Positions 1 to 8,857 are shown, counted from the first letter of the stretch. The stretch: 64,000 nucleotides of DNA from Melghirimyces thermohalophilus (GCF_900102685.1 NZ_FMZA01000017.1:19770-83769); one strand, 5' to 3'. The notes: generated by a model not told the origin, from the sequence alone. Numbers and translations are program-made.

Positions 1-1
1 C

Positions 2-1129
2 GGAACCGTACCCGTTCCCTCGGAAGAACTGCCGGTGGTGTTGCCGGAGGATGTGGTTTTTGACGGCAAGGGCAACCCGCTCGCCAAGTCGGAGAGTTTT
101 GTGCACACCACCTGTCCTTCCTGCGGCGGTGAAGCGCGCCGGGAGACGGATACGATGGATACCTTTGTCGATTCCTCCTGGTACTTTTTGCGCTACACCG
201 ATGCCCGCAATACCAAGCAGCCCTTTACCCCGGAGAAGGCCAATGAATGGATGCCGGTGGATCTTTATATCGGCGGGGTGGAGCACGCCGTCCTCCACTT
301 GCTCTATTCCCGCTTTTTCACCAAAGTGCTCCACGATGCCGGGATGGTGGACGCCATCGAACCCTTCCAACATTATTTCCCGCTGGGTATGGTGCTAAAA
401 GAGGGCTCTAAGATGTCCAAATCCAAGGGAAATGTCGTCTCCCCGATGGAGATTATCAATCACTACGGGGCTGACACGGCCCGTCTGTTTATTCTCTTCG
501 CCGCGCCGCCGGAGGGTGAACTGGACTGGAGCGACTCCGGAGTGGAAGGGAGTTACCGCTTCCTCAACCGCATCTGGCGGCTGGTGCAGCAAAACCTGGA
601 CCTTCTCCGGGAACGTCCGCAACTCCGGCCGGAGGAAAGGGAGGCCCAGGAATTGAACCGACTGACCCACCAGACGATCAAAAAAGTAACCCAGGATGTG
701 GGCGACCGGTTCCAGTTTAACACCGCCGTCAGCGCGATCATGGAGCTCTTCAACGCCATCCACGCCTATCCTGATGATGCCGATCGAGGCACTTTGGCTC
801 ATGCGATGGAGACGATGGTCTTGCTGTTGGCGCCTTTCGTTCCCCACATCACGGAAGAGCTGTGGCAACGGATGGGCCATGAGACCAGTGTTCATGCGCA
901 ACCCTGGCCGCAGTATGATGAACAGGCTCTGGTTCAGAAGGAAGTGCAGATCGCCGTGCAGATCAACGGCAAAGTCCGTCATAAAGCGATCGTCCCCGCT
1001 CAAGCGGATCGGAAGGAAGTGGAGACCTGCGTGCTGGCGGAAGAGAAAGTGAAAGGCCTGTTGGAAGGAAAAACCGTCCGCAAAGTGATTGTCGTACCGG
1101 GAAAATTGGTCAATATCGTCGCCAAATAA
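2..1129 (+). CDS. leuS: Leucine--tRNA ligase, C-terminal part (5' end outside window)
   Basis: Class I aminoacyl-tRNA synthetase that charges tRNA-Leu in the cytoplasm. The reading frame is open from the first bases, so the gene starts before the window; about 375 residues of a protein usually near 800 are visible. The visible part begins in the late catalytic core, with a CxxC pair (CPSC) and the LeuRS-typical GGVEHAVLHLLYSRF block. The KMSKS signature lies at nt 410-424 (GSKMSKSKGN), followed by the helical anticodon-binding domain. The C-terminal domain carries QINGKVRHK, typical of bacterial LeuRS. A hairpin terminator follows the stop. The gene shows no damage in the visible part. Confidence 0.97.
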   Translation, partial: GTVPVPSEELPVVLPEDVVFDGKGNPLAKSESFVHTTCPSCGGEARRETDTMDTFVDSSWYFLRYTDARNTKQPFTPEKANEWMPVDLYIGGVEHAVLHLLYSRFFTKVLHDAGMVDAIEPFQHYFPLGMVLKEGSKMSKSKGNVVSPMEIINHYGADTARLFILFAAPPEGELDWSDSGVEGSYRFLNRIWRLVQQNLDLLRERPQLRPEEREAQELNRLTHQTIKKVTQDVGDRFQFNTAVSAIMELFNAIHAYPDDADRGTLAHAMETMVLLLAPFVPHITEELWQRMGHETSVHAQPWPQYDEQALVQKEVQIAVQINGKVRHKAIVPAQADRKEVETCVLAEEKVKGLLEGKTVRKVIVVPGKLVNIVAK

Positions 1130-1141
1130 ACTCGCCCCGTT

Positions 1142-1176
1142 AAAGCCGTCTGATCACTGGGATCAGGCGGCTTTAT
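1142..1176 (+). terminator. Rho-independent terminator of leuS
   Basis: A 14-bp stem (aaagccgtctgatc pairing with gatcaggcggcttt, one G-U pair) with a 5-nt loop lies 12 nt after the leuS stop. The following T-run is short. Confidence 0.7.
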
Positions 1177-1182
1177 ACATGG

Positions 1183-1366
1183 TGAAGTAAATATTTCATT
1201 TTGGTCCAAATCAGGAGAACGGGTCCGCTTGCGGCTACACATCGGTTCACATAGGGCCTAAAAGGATGTGAAAGGGGCTGACCGCCTTGAACTTTTTGCC
1301 CTCTGCCCCGTATAATGAAATAAATCATTCGTACAATAGACATTGATGAATGAAATATTTCTTTCA
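1183..1366 (+). promoter_or_regulatory. Three TGAA/TTCA dyads, possible operators of the adjacent RpiR-type regulator
   Basis: Three related dyads lie in the leader of the aminotransferase gene. They are tgaagtaaatatttca (1183-1198), aatgaaataaatcatt (1314-1329, overlapping the -10 box) and tgaaatatttctttca (1351-1366, between promoter and start). The third contains the perfect palindrome gaaatatttc. Placement over and just downstream of the promoter fits repression. Assigning them to the RpiR protein encoded at 2762 is inference from proximity. Confidence 0.4.
1287..1316 (+). promoter_or_regulatory. Sigma-A promoter of the aminotransferase gene
   Basis: TTGAAC (1287-1292) and TATAAT (1311-1316) are separated by 18 nt. 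Transcription would start near 1324, about 58 nt before the ATG at 1382. Confidence 0.65.
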
Positions 1367-1381
1367 GGGAGATGAACCATC

Positions 1382-2755
1382 ATGGCAACACCGGCCCGGC
1401 CGGTCCACCCGCTACTGGAAAAAACCCGGCGATCCGCTGATTTGTATGAAGAGGCCGCCCATTGGATGCCGGGCGGGATTACAGCCAACATCAAGCACTT
1501 CCACCCTTATCCCGTCTTTATGCATTCGGCTTCAGGGGCATGGTTGTATGACGTGGACGGCAACGACTATCTGGATTACAACCTGTGTTACGGAGCATTG
1601 ATGCTGGGACATGGCCATTCCCGCGTGATGGAGGCGGTTCAGAAGCAACTGGAGCAGATGGGAACCCCCATTTTCGGGACGCCCCACCGCTTGGAGGTGG
1701 AGATGGCGAAAAAGTTGGCTGGCTTGATTCCCGGGGTGGAAGCGGTTCGGTTCACCAACTCCGGTACCGAGGCGACGCTGTTCGCCCTCAGGCTGGCCCG
1801 TGCTTGGAGCGGAAAAGGAAAGGTGGCTAAGTTTGAGGGTCACTACCATGGAGGATATGATCGTGTGCTGGTCAGCGTGACGGCTGAAAAACGGCGCAAG
1901 GGGATGCCGCCAAAGGTGCTTCCCGATTCCCTCGGACTACCAGAGGAGATTCAGGAACAGACGGTGGTGCTTCCCTTCAACGACTGGGAAACGGCGGAGC
2001 CGATCCTGGATCGACACCACAAGGAGCTGGGAGCGGTCATTCTGGAGCCGGTCCAGGCAGGATTTATCCCGCCGGATCCTGAATTTCTACAGAAACTGCG
2101 GGAATATACCGCCAGCCATGGGATTCCACTGATCTTTGACGAAGTGAAGACCGGATTCCGGATGGGACTGTCTGGAGCTCAAGGGCGGTACGGTGTCACC
2201 CCCGACCTGACCGCTCTGGGTAAGGTGCTTGGCGGCGGTTTTCCCGTCGGGGCTGTCGGCGGTTGCAGGGAGATTATGGAGTTGGCGTCCCCAGTCCGTT
2301 CCGGAGACATATTAGGCGGTGATCAAAAAGCGAAAGGGGCCGACGTTCTGTTCCATAGCGGGACTTATAACGGCCATCCCACCGTTTTGGCCGCCGGATT
2401 GGCTACCATCGGGATCCTGGAAGAGGAAGGGGTCTTTGCGGAAGTGGAACGGACCACCTATAAACTGCGCCGGGGGATGGAGGAGGTCCTTCGCCGCGCC
2501 GATTTTTCGGTGCAGACCGTAGGGGAAGGCACCATTTTTAATCTTATCTTTGATGATCAGCCGGTGCGGGATGCCCAGGACCTGCTTCGCTCGGACGTGG
2601 CCCTGCGGCGCCGACTGGACCATTACCTGCTGGAAAAAGGAATTTATCTGAAGCCGGTCAATCGCTTCTCTTTATCCACCTCCCACAAAGATGCGGAAGT
2701 GGCGGAGACACTGACTCGATTTGAAGCGGGGGTGAACCAACTGAAGAAAGGGTGA
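1382..2755 (+). CDS. HemL-like class III aminotransferase / aminomutase
   Basis: PLP-dependent enzyme of the class III aminotransferase family, closest in pattern to glutamate-1-semialdehyde 2,1-aminomutase. Visible motifs are the TNSGTEATLFALRLARA block (about residues 125-141), IFDEVKTGFR with the PLP-contacting Asp253, and the Schiff-base lysine K281 in TALGKVLGGGFPVG. The length of 457 residues is slightly above typical HemL (about 430), and hem biosynthesis genes are absent nearby. A catabolic or amino-sugar/beta-amino-acid role is therefore as likely as tetrapyrrole synthesis. The ATG at 1382 follows a GGGAG site. The RpiR-type regulator begins 6 nt after the stop and is surely co-transcribed, which argues for substrate-regulated metabolism. 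Confidence 0.85.
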   Translation: MATPARPVHPLLEKTRRSADLYEEAAHWMPGGITANIKHFHPYPVFMHSASGAWLYDVDGNDYLDYNLCYGALMLGHGHSRVMEAVQKQLEQMGTPIFGTPHRLEVEMAKKLAGLIPGVEAVRFTNSGTEATLFALRLARAWSGKGKVAKFEGHYHGGYDRVLVSVTAEKRRKGMPPKVLPDSLGLPEEIQEQTVVLPFNDWETAEPILDRHHKELGAVILEPVQAGFIPPDPEFLQKLREYTASHGIPLIFDEVKTGFRMGLSGAQGRYGVTPDLTALGKVLGGGFPVGAVGGCREIMELASPVRSGDILGGDQKAKGADVLFHSGTYNGHPTVLAAGLATIGILEEEGVFAEVERTTYKLRRGMEEVLRRADFSVQTVGEGTIFNLIFDDQPVRDAQDLLRSDVALRRRLDHYLLEKGIYLKPVNRFSLSTSHKDAEVAETLTRFEAGVNQLKKG

Positions 2756-2761
2756 CGGCAG

Positions 2762-3622
2762 GTGAAGGAAGAGGTTTACCGGCGGATCCGGGAACGGGCC
2801 GGAACATTGAGCCGGGCCCAAAAAAAGATTGCCGCCTGGATAGAAAACCATCCCGATGCGGCTCCCTTTTTAACCACCGCTAAACTGGCGGAAAAAGCCG
2901 GTGTGGCTGAGGCTACTGTGGTGCGGTTCGCAGTGGCCTTAGGCTATTCCGGTTATACGGAGATGCAGCGGAGCTTACAGGACGATATGCGTGAACGGGT
3001 GACCACCGTGGAACGGTTGGATCTGGCGGATAATCTTTATCCGGAAGAGTCCAGGGTTGCCTATGAGGTGTTGAGCGACGATGTCAATAACCTGCAACAG
3101 ACCATGAGCCGGCTGGATGGAAAATCCTTTGCGGATGCGGTCAACCGGATTTCAGCGGCGGGGAAGATCCGGGTGGTGGCTTTCCGGAGCTCCCATGCCC
3201 TCGGCTATTTTCTTACCTTTTATCTCCACCTGATCCTGCAAAACACGGAGCTGATCGATAACTCCGACACCATGTTTGAGCGGTTGTCCGCCTTGACTGA
3301 GGATGATTTGCTGATCGGAATCGGTTTTCCCAGGTATACTCACCGAACGGTACAGGCCCTCCAATTTGCCCGTTCTCAGGGAGTTCCGACACTGGGGATT
3401 ACCGACTCCCCCGAGTCACCGCTGGCCCGGGAAACAAATGTTTGCCTGTATGCCGCCAGCCGGCTGCCCTCTTATGTGGATTCCTTTACGGCCCCTCTCA
3501 GCCTGGTGAATGGACTGCTCACCGCAGTGGGGAGCAACATCAAAAACCAGGCTTCCCAACGCTTGGCTCGGATGGAGAATCTGTGGGAGCGGGAAGGAAT
3601 CTATTATCCGGACCGGGGCTGA
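2762..3622 (+). CDS. MurR/RpiR family transcriptional regulator (HTH + SIS)
   Basis: Cytoplasmic regulator of 286 residues with the standard two-domain layout. The N-terminal HTH_6 domain (about 1-77) includes LAEKAGVAEATVVRFAVALGYSGYTEMQ. The C-terminal sugar-isomerase (SIS) fold (about 125-260) binds a phosphosugar-like effector in this family and contains VVAFRSSHALGYF and IGIGFPRYTHRTVQAL. It starts with GTG 6 nt after the aminotransferase stop. It probably controls that gene, since TGAA/TTCA dyads sit in the shared leader. The effector cannot be deduced from sequence. Confidence 0.88.
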   Translation: MKEEVYRRIRERAGTLSRAQKKIAAWIENHPDAAPFLTTAKLAEKAGVAEATVVRFAVALGYSGYTEMQRSLQDDMRERVTTVERLDLADNLYPEESRVAYEVLSDDVNNLQQTMSRLDGKSFADAVNRISAAGKIRVVAFRSSHALGYFLTFYLHLILQNTELIDNSDTMFERLSALTEDDLLIGIGFPRYTHRTVQALQFARSQGVPTLGITDSPESPLARETNVCLYAASRLPSYVDSFTAPLSLVNGLLTAVGSNIKNQASQRLARMENLWEREGIYYPDRG

Positions 3623-4004
3623 AACTAGAAGTGTTGTGATAAACGAGCGGCGGCTTTTACCCGAAGCCGCTCCGACTGCTTTCCTACAGAGATGTGGGAA
3701 CTGTCTTGCCAATCATCCTGCTTCGGGCAGGGGCAAAACCGTCTTGGTAAGCGAATTCTTTAGATGGGAGTTCTTCTAAACGCCCTTGCATGCTGATTCT
3801 TCGCTGGGTAGGACACCATCCTTCAAGAGCGTCAGCCCATTGATTTCGTGGTGCCTGTGGGTGCAAAATCGCTCTTTCGGGTCTTCCCCTCGCACAAGGA
3901 TTTGCCTTTCATCACAATATTTCTAGCAAGGAAAAGAGGCGGAGGGATGCAAACTCCTCCCGCCTTTTTGTTTGTTGTGGTATACTAAAATCATCCAAAA
4001 AAGG
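3623..4004. other. Convergent intergenic region, no gene recognised
   Basis: This is 382 nt between convergent genes. It contains a small hairpin (gcggctt with aagccgc, 3651-3670) that could end the regulator transcript, and a cctgc-ttcgg-gcagg stem near 3718. Short open frames on both strands have no recognisable family and no convincing ribosome binding site. It may hold degraded sequence, but nothing can be identified. Confidence 0.4.
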
Positions 4005-4838
4005 CTATTTTTCGATTTTTGCGCGAAGGGATTGCTGTACCTTTTCAATATCGTCTTCGTATTTGGCATGGGTGAGGCGGATCAGTTTGTTGAAAACCGG
4101 ACCTATATCTTCTTGCAACAGGTTGAGTCCTTCCCGAGTGATGCCACCGGGGACGGCTACCCGTTCTTGCAAACTTTCCAGGGTGAATCCGCCATCTGTC
4201 AAGAGACGCCCCAACCCGTGTGCCATTCGGGTGACCAGAGCGAGAGCGGTTTCTCGGGGCAGATTGGTCTCTTCCGCGGCAGCGTCCGCCAGTTTTTCCA
4301 TCAGGAAAGCGATAAAGGCTGGGGAGACGCTGGCCAGATCGGAAGCGACCCGGGTATCGCTCTCCGCGATGGTGATCGGTTGACTGATGGCGCTGAACAG
4401 ATCCCAGAGCTGTTTCCGGTCTTCTTCCGTTAAGCGGGGGCCTGGGACAAAGAGGGAGTTGCCATCGCAAACGGAGTTGGCGATGCTGGGAATGATTTTG
4501 GCCGCCCGGGCGCGGAGCCATTTTTCTAAGTCGGCGATCATCACCGGGCTGGTGATGGAGACGGCGATCTGGTCTTCCCGGACCACGTCACAAATTTCAT
4601 CCAGCACCGTGCGAAACTCACCGGGTTTGATACAGAGAAAAAAGACGGATGATTCGTGAATAGCTTGCCGGTTATCGGCAGCCACCCGGAGACCGGGGTA
4701 GCGGTCGGCCAGCTGTTGGGCTTTGGCTTTCGTCCGGTTGGTAACGATCATCTCGGAAGGTTTCACCTTTCCGGATCGGATCAAGGCTTCAATCAGAGTC
4801 CGGCCCATGCTGCCGGTTCCGATAAAACCGTAGGTCAT
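4005..4838 (-). CDS. comER: ComER-type pyrroline-5-carboxylate reductase-like protein
   Basis: This 277-residue protein belongs to the ProC superfamily. It has an N-terminal Rossmann fold (MTYGFIGTGSMGRTLIEAL, dinucleotide motif GxGxMG at residues 7-12) and a C-terminal helical dimer domain with the VAVPGGITREGL segment typical of ProC proteins. It lies immediately upstream of and divergent from comEA, the classic Bacillus comER-comEA arrangement, which favours ComER over housekeeping proline synthesis. Whether it retains P5C reductase activity cannot be told. B. subtilis ComER is not needed for transformation. Confidence 0.88.
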   Translation of the reverse strand: MTYGFIGTGSMGRTLIEALIRSGKVKPSEMIVTNRTKAKAQQLADRYPGLRVAADNRQAIHESSVFFLCIKPGEFRTVLDEICDVVREDQIAVSITSPVMIADLEKWLRARAAKIIPSIANSVCDGNSLFVPGPRLTEEDRKQLWDLFSAISQPITIAESDTRVASDLASVSPAFIAFLMEKLADAAAEETNLPRETALALVTRMAHGLGRLLTDGGFTLESLQERVAVPGGITREGLNLLQEDIGPVFNKLIRLTHAKYEDDIEKVQQSLRAKIEK

Positions 4839-4957
4839 GATTTTTCCTCCCCGTTGCAGGTATCTACAGAGATCCCCGCACCTTAGTCATCTTCCTTCAT
4901 CTTACGCCCCACACCGGGGCAATATGATGTCAGGCTAGGAAAGGAGGTGAATGCCTG

Positions 4958-5602
4958 TTGTGGGAAGAAGAATGGACCCTGCGGGAAAAGAAGCTGGCGG
5001 CGGCAGTCGGGGGACTGATTTTGCTCTTCATCGGCGTCATCATTTATTTTTGGACCAGCGACAAACCGGCGGAACCGGCCATGACCCCTTATCGACCGCC
5101 GGCGGACACGGCCCAGGCGAAGGAGAAGAAGGAGAAGGAGAAAGAAGAACAACCGAAAGAGCTGGTAGTGGATGTGAAGGGGGAGGTAAAACAGCCCGGC
5201 GTCTACCGCTTTTCCCCCGAGGACCGCGTGGCGGAGGCGGTTCGCAAGGCTGGCGGTCCGAAGAAAAAGGCGGATATGGAACGGGTCAATCTGGCACAGC
5301 CCCTCTCCGACGGGATGGCCCTTTACATACCCGCAGAGGGGGAGGAGATACCGGAATCGATAGGAGAAGCAACGGATGCAGGGAAGTCGGGTGAGAGCGG
5401 GGACGCTCCTGCGATCGATGTCAACACCGCAACATTGGAAGAGTTGCAGGAATTAAACGGAATCGGCCCCTCCAAAGCGGAGGCGATCATCAGTTATCGA
5501 GAAGAAAACGGTCCCTTTACTTCCGTCGATCAATTGACAGAAGTCTCCGGCATCGGGGAGAAGACCCTGGAACAGCTGCGGGAGCAGGTAAAGGTAAACT
5601 AG
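4958..5602 (+). CDS. comEA: Competence DNA receptor ComEA
   Basis: Membrane-anchored DNA-binding protein of the transformation apparatus, 214 residues. A short charged N-terminus precedes one membrane helix (about 15-32), then a Lys/Glu-rich linker (about 47-67). A SLBB-type domain follows (VVDVKGEVKQPGVYRF, about 70-130). The C-terminal pair of helix-hairpin-helix motifs binds double-stranded DNA (IDVNTATLEELQELNGIGPSKA, then VSGIGEKTLEQL). The TTG start at 4958 is chosen because AAGGAGGTGA ends 7 nt upstream; the nearby ATG at 4951 is in another frame. Unlike B. subtilis, comEB and comEC do not follow. Confidence 0.93.
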   Translation: MWEEEWTLREKKLAAAVGGLILLFIGVIIYFWTSDKPAEPAMTPYRPPADTAQAKEKKEKEKEEQPKELVVDVKGEVKQPGVYRFSPEDRVAEAVRKAGGPKKKADMERVNLAQPLSDGMALYIPAEGEEIPESIGEATDAGKSGESGDAPAIDVNTATLEELQELNGIGPSKAEAIISYREENGPFTSVDQLTEVSGIGEKTLEQLREQVKVN

Positions 5603-5834
5603 GGCGAGAAGTCAGTTGGTCGATTCTGCTTGTCGATTCGATCTGACAGTTGATGCGATTAGTAGGGTGGCTATATCTTAGTGTGTGTATCAAGGTGTGG
5701 AGTGCCTGTCGGATGCTCTGGTTGAGAAGGTGAAGGAACGATCGGACAGTAGATGTTCACCTGGGGTGAAAGGTTGAATCGGACCGTCTGAACACCGATA
5801 CGGCCCCTGTTCCCTTTTATGTCCGTCGATCAAC

Positions 5835-5864
5835 ATGACAGAGGTCGCTTTTCAGGGTTATGAT
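5835..5864 (+). promoter_or_regulatory. Putative promoter of the TrhA gene
   Basis: ATGACA (5835-5840) and TATGAT (5859-5864) are separated by 18 nt. The predicted start of transcription near 5871 lies after the upstream in-frame ATG at 5835, which supports the later translation start at 5907. Confidence 0.45.
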
Positions 5865-5906
5865 AGAGGGAATGGTGAAACGATGTGGTGTGGAGGTGTG
5901 AGGAGA

Positions 5907-6566
5907 ATGAAATGGTTAAAGATGAAAGAGCCGGTCAACACGTGGACCCATTTTGTCACCTTTTTGGCGGCAATCGTGGGCTTCGTCTTTCTGATCCTGT
6001 TGAGCCGTGAAAACCTGTCGACCTTGGTGACCATGACCATTTACGGTGTCAGCGTGATCCTGCTGTATGGGGCCAGTTCATTGTATCACTGGGTGCGCAC
6101 GACCCCGAAAAAAGAGCTGGTGTTGAAAAAGCTGGACCACTGCAGCATCTACCTGTTGATCGCCGGGTCCTACACTCCCGTTTTTTATCACGGCTTGGAA
6201 GGGGTGTGGAAATGGGTGATGCTGATCGCCATCTGGGTGCTGGCCGTGATCGGGATTGTGTTGAAGCTCTTTTTCATCCACGCACCTCGTTATGTCTCCA
6301 CCGCTTTTTACGTCACTCTGGGCTGGATCGCCCTGATTCCCTTTGCCCAATTGGTGCACAATCTTCCTGCCGGTGCGCTTATTCTGATGGTGGCAGGCGG
6401 AGTGCTCTACACCGTGGGTGCAGTGATATACGCCACCCGCTGGTTGGACTTTTTCCCCAACCGCTTCGGCTTCCATGAAGTCTTCCATCTGTTTATCATG
6501 GCGGGAACCGGTGCTCACTTCGCCATGATGATCGCTTATATTCTTCCTATGGGATTGACGGGGTAA
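5907..6566 (+). CDS. trhA: TrhA / hemolysin III family membrane protein (PAQR superfamily)
   Basis: Seven-helix integral membrane protein of about 220 residues. The PAQR metal-site pattern is visible: S-x3-H in GASSLYHW, D and H in KKLDHCSIYLL, and the distal histidines in FGFHEVFHLFIMAGTGAHF. Bacterial members are called hemolysin III; some are implicated in membrane-fluidity homeostasis. The ATG at 5907 is preferred: GGAGG lies about 10 nt upstream and the likely promoter overlaps the alternative upstream ATG. It is monocistronic, with its own terminator. Confidence 0.88.
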   Translation: MKWLKMKEPVNTWTHFVTFLAAIVGFVFLILLSRENLSTLVTMTIYGVSVILLYGASSLYHWVRTTPKKELVLKKLDHCSIYLLIAGSYTPVFYHGLEGVWKWVMLIAIWVLAVIGIVLKLFFIHAPRYVSTAFYVTLGWIALIPFAQLVHNLPAGALILMVAGGVLYTVGAVIYATRWLDFFPNRFGFHEVFHLFIMAGTGAHFAMMIAYILPMGLTG

Positions 6567-6576
6567 ATGACGTGCT

Positions 6577-6605
6577 GAGGCCAGCCGCTGGACTGGCCTC
6601 TTTCT
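6577..6605 (+). terminator. Rho-independent terminator of trhA
   Basis: A perfect 8-bp stem gaggccag/ctggcctc with an 8-nt loop is followed by TTTCT. It lies 10 nt after the stop. Confidence 0.75.
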
Positions 6606-6636
6606 CATCAACCCCGGCTGCTGCTGGGGCACTTGT

Positions 6637-7650
6637 TTAACCCGTTTGTGCGTAATTTTCAAGCTGCTTGATAAATGAATTCATTTTTCTTTCTTCAGCG
6701 AGAATTCTCGGGAACTCCCTTTCAATACGCCTTTTTTCTTTTGCCGATTTTTTGTCATAATGTTCTATCAGTTTGCACATCCCTCTTGGAAAACGGAGCA
6801 ATATCTTCAGCATTTCAAAATCAGACGGTTGTAACTGGTTCACTTGTTGGTACCCGTCCAGGATAGAACGGGCAATAGTGAAGTTCCAGTGATGATCTTT
6901 ACAGGAGTTGAAAATGACCCGGTACAGATCGTAAGATGGCAAATCCAACCTTAGTGTTTCAAAATCAATAAGGCGCAATCGATTTCCATGGAGCAAAAAA
7001 TTGGACGGACCGCCGTCACCGTGACACAAGGTCGCCTTCCTCTGCTGGCAAATGGATGGATACCGGCTCTGTTTCAATGCACGTAGAGCCGCTCTCCCCA
7101 TTTGTAAAATTTCCTCTCCATGCTTTTGCAGCATCTTGTCGAGGGGACTGCGAAATCCGTTTCGTTTTGCTTTGGAGATCACCCTTCGCAGCACGTTTAG
7201 TTCACTGCGGAGATAAGAAGGCCAACGTCCCATCTGATTGTTTTGCCCCTTCTTGGGGATCGCTATGTTGTTTCCGGATCGATGAAAAGTGGCCAACAGT
7301 CTCCCGCAAGCCTCCATCTCTTTGGTTGATCGAGGAGAAGGCCATCGCCCCTTGGCCCATGGGTTGATGGTATAGGGAGGTCCCTGAGGTTTTACCCTGA
7401 CAAAAAGACGGTTTTCCCAACGTTTATGCGGCCGTCGCCAAACAATCGGGACAGAACCATCCCGCCGAAGCCGGAGTAATGTTCGGTCTATCCAACGCAG
7501 ACGGGCAGGGGGATAAGCCATCCGTTTGAAGACATATTTCTTTCCGCCAGGAGTCACTACGCGGTATACCCCTGTTTTAACGATGGACATTTCTTTCACG
7601 GGTATACCGAAACGACGAGATAGTTGCCTCACGATCTTGTTTGGCCGCAT
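6637..7650 (-). CDS. CotS family spore coat protein (aminoglycoside phosphotransferase fold)
   Basis: This 337-residue protein has the kinase-like fold of the CotS/YutH spore-coat family. The N-terminal lobe has a nucleotide-binding lysine (YVFKRMAYPP). The C-terminal lobe has the APH-type catalytic loop LCHGDGGPSNFLLHGN and the metal-binding LIDFETLRLDLPSYDLYR. The family acts in coat assembly of endospores; no substrate is known. It overlaps by 22 nt the end of the glycosyltransferase upstream on the same strand, so the two are translationally linked. The protein is rich in Arg/Lys, as is usual for coat-associated proteins. Confidence 0.85.
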   Translation of the reverse strand: MRPNKIVRQLSRRFGIPVKEMSIVKTGVYRVVTPGGKKYVFKRMAYPPARLRWIDRTLLRLRRDGSVPIVWRRPHKRWENRLFVRVKPQGPPYTINPWAKGRWPSPRSTKEMEACGRLLATFHRSGNNIAIPKKGQNNQMGRWPSYLRSELNVLRRVISKAKRNGFRSPLDKMLQKHGEEILQMGRAALRALKQSRYPSICQQRKATLCHGDGGPSNFLLHGNRLRLIDFETLRLDLPSYDLYRVIFNSCKDHHWNFTIARSILDGYQQVNQLQPSDFEMLKILLRFPRGMCKLIEHYDKKSAKEKRRIEREFPRILAEERKMNSFIKQLENYAQTG

Positions 7651-8828
7651 CCGGGAGTTCCATCTCCTTTCTGTAATGGAGGATCGGCGGGTTGTAATTC
7701 CCTCTCGATGCCGGGGATCGACTGAAACAGCTTCTTATACTGGCTGGCGGCATAGGGCCAGGTGAGCTTTGACGCCAACTTTCTACCGGCGATCACCCGG
7801 CGGTTGGTCGCCGTTTTGTGCTTCCACATGTTTTGGACGGCGTCTGCAATCGCGCGGCTGTTCACTTTGGGGATGATTTGGGCCACTTGGCTATTTACAA
7901 ACTCGGAAAGTCCGCCGGATTGCGTGGAAACCAAGGGGATTCCCCTCGCTAGAGCCTCCAGGGCGACCAGTCCAAAAGATTCCTGGCGGCTCGGCATGAT
8001 CACGGCGTGGTGGGTGGCGTACATGTTTTGTACCTTCCGTTGGGTGGCATACCCGAGCCAACGCACCTGAGAAGAAATGCCCAGCTTTTTGGCCACCCAT
8101 TTGAAATGGGTGGAATGCTCTTTCGGGCCGGTGCCGACGACGGTTAATTGGACTTTTTCGCCCGTTTGTTTTAATCGGTATACAGCTTTTAAAAGCTCTT
8201 CGACTCCTTTTAAGGGGACCAGTCTGCCGACAAACAATAAACGGTGTCGAGGGCCACGGGTGGCCGGTTTTCGTATTCTGATACCGTGCTTGATCACGAC
8301 GGTTTTGTGCTCACAGAAAGGGTACCGTTTTTTCAGTTTGGCCGATTCCGAAGCGCTGGGGACAACAATTTTGTTGGCCCCTCGCAACAGTTGCAGCTGG
8401 CTCTTTTGTCGCTTTCGATTGCGCTTGGAATCGGAATCGACCAAAGAATGACTGAGGTAAATGAGCGGTATCCGATGTTTTTTTCGGTAGTGTAGAGCCA
8501 AGTCGGAAAACTGCAAGCTGTGAGTGAGAATAGCCTGGGGCTTCTGAAATCCACGCCGCTCCAGCCATCTCTCGATCACAGCGGGCCTGTAATTTCCCGA
8601 CTTTTGGGAGAAAAATGCTTTCCGTAAGGGAAGACGAATGATGTGTAAACCTCGTTTTTTTGTGATGTGAATGCGGGAACTTTTGCTCCTGCTGATTACA
8701 GTGATCGACATTCCACTTCGGACCAGGGCTTCGGTTAAATCGGTGGCCACTCTCCCTAATCCGCCGATGATATACGGGTCATATTCCATCGTAAAAACCC
8801 AGAGGCGGTGTGGCATGTTTCGGTTCAA
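7629..8828 (-). CDS. Family 4 glycosyltransferase, CotSA-like
   Basis: GT-B fold glycosyltransferase of 399 residues. The N-terminal acceptor domain begins LWVFTMEYDPYIIGGLGRVATDL, with the glycine-rich loop typical of GT4. The C-terminal GT4 domain starts at LLFVGRLVPLKGVEELLKA and has the E-x7-E donor-binding motif in MPSRQESFGLVALEALARG. It is cytoplasmic or membrane-peripheral. Flanking cotS- and yheCD-type genes point to spore-surface glycan synthesis. The TTG start at 8828 has GGGAGGGG upstream; an ATG four codons later is the alternative. The C-terminal tail (last about 25 residues) is Pro/Gly/Gln-rich and looks disordered. Confidence 0.86.
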   Translation of the reverse strand: MNRNMPHRLWVFTMEYDPYIIGGLGRVATDLTEALVRSGMSITVISRSKSSRIHITKKRGLHIIRLPLRKAFFSQKSGNYRPAVIERWLERRGFQKPQAILTHSLQFSDLALHYRKKHRIPLIYLSHSLVDSDSKRNRKRQKSQLQLLRGANKIVVPSASESAKLKKRYPFCEHKTVVIKHGIRIRKPATRGPRHRLLFVGRLVPLKGVEELLKAVYRLKQTGEKVQLTVVGTGPKEHSTHFKWVAKKLGISSQVRWLGYATQRKVQNMYATHHAVIMPSRQESFGLVALEALARGIPLVSTQSGGLSEFVNSQVAQIIPKVNSRAIADAVQNMWKHKTATNRRVIAGRKLASKLTWPYAASQYKKLFQSIPGIERELQPADPPLQKGDGTPGCGQTRS

Positions 8829-8857
8829 GGAGAATCCCCTCCCGGATTTGTCTCTTC

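Noticed and set aside
395..1003. Long open frame opposite leuS
   Set aside because: It is antisense to a well-conserved leuS, has no ribosome site, and its composition reflects the complementary codons. Many similar antisense frames opposite nar, qox and cyd genes were dropped for the same reason.
3684..3866. 60-codon leftward frame in the convergent intergenic region
   Set aside because: It starts in a plausible but unrecognised sequence, has no Shine-Dalgarno site and no family pattern. I could not decide between relic and chance, so it is only mentioned as intergenic sequence.
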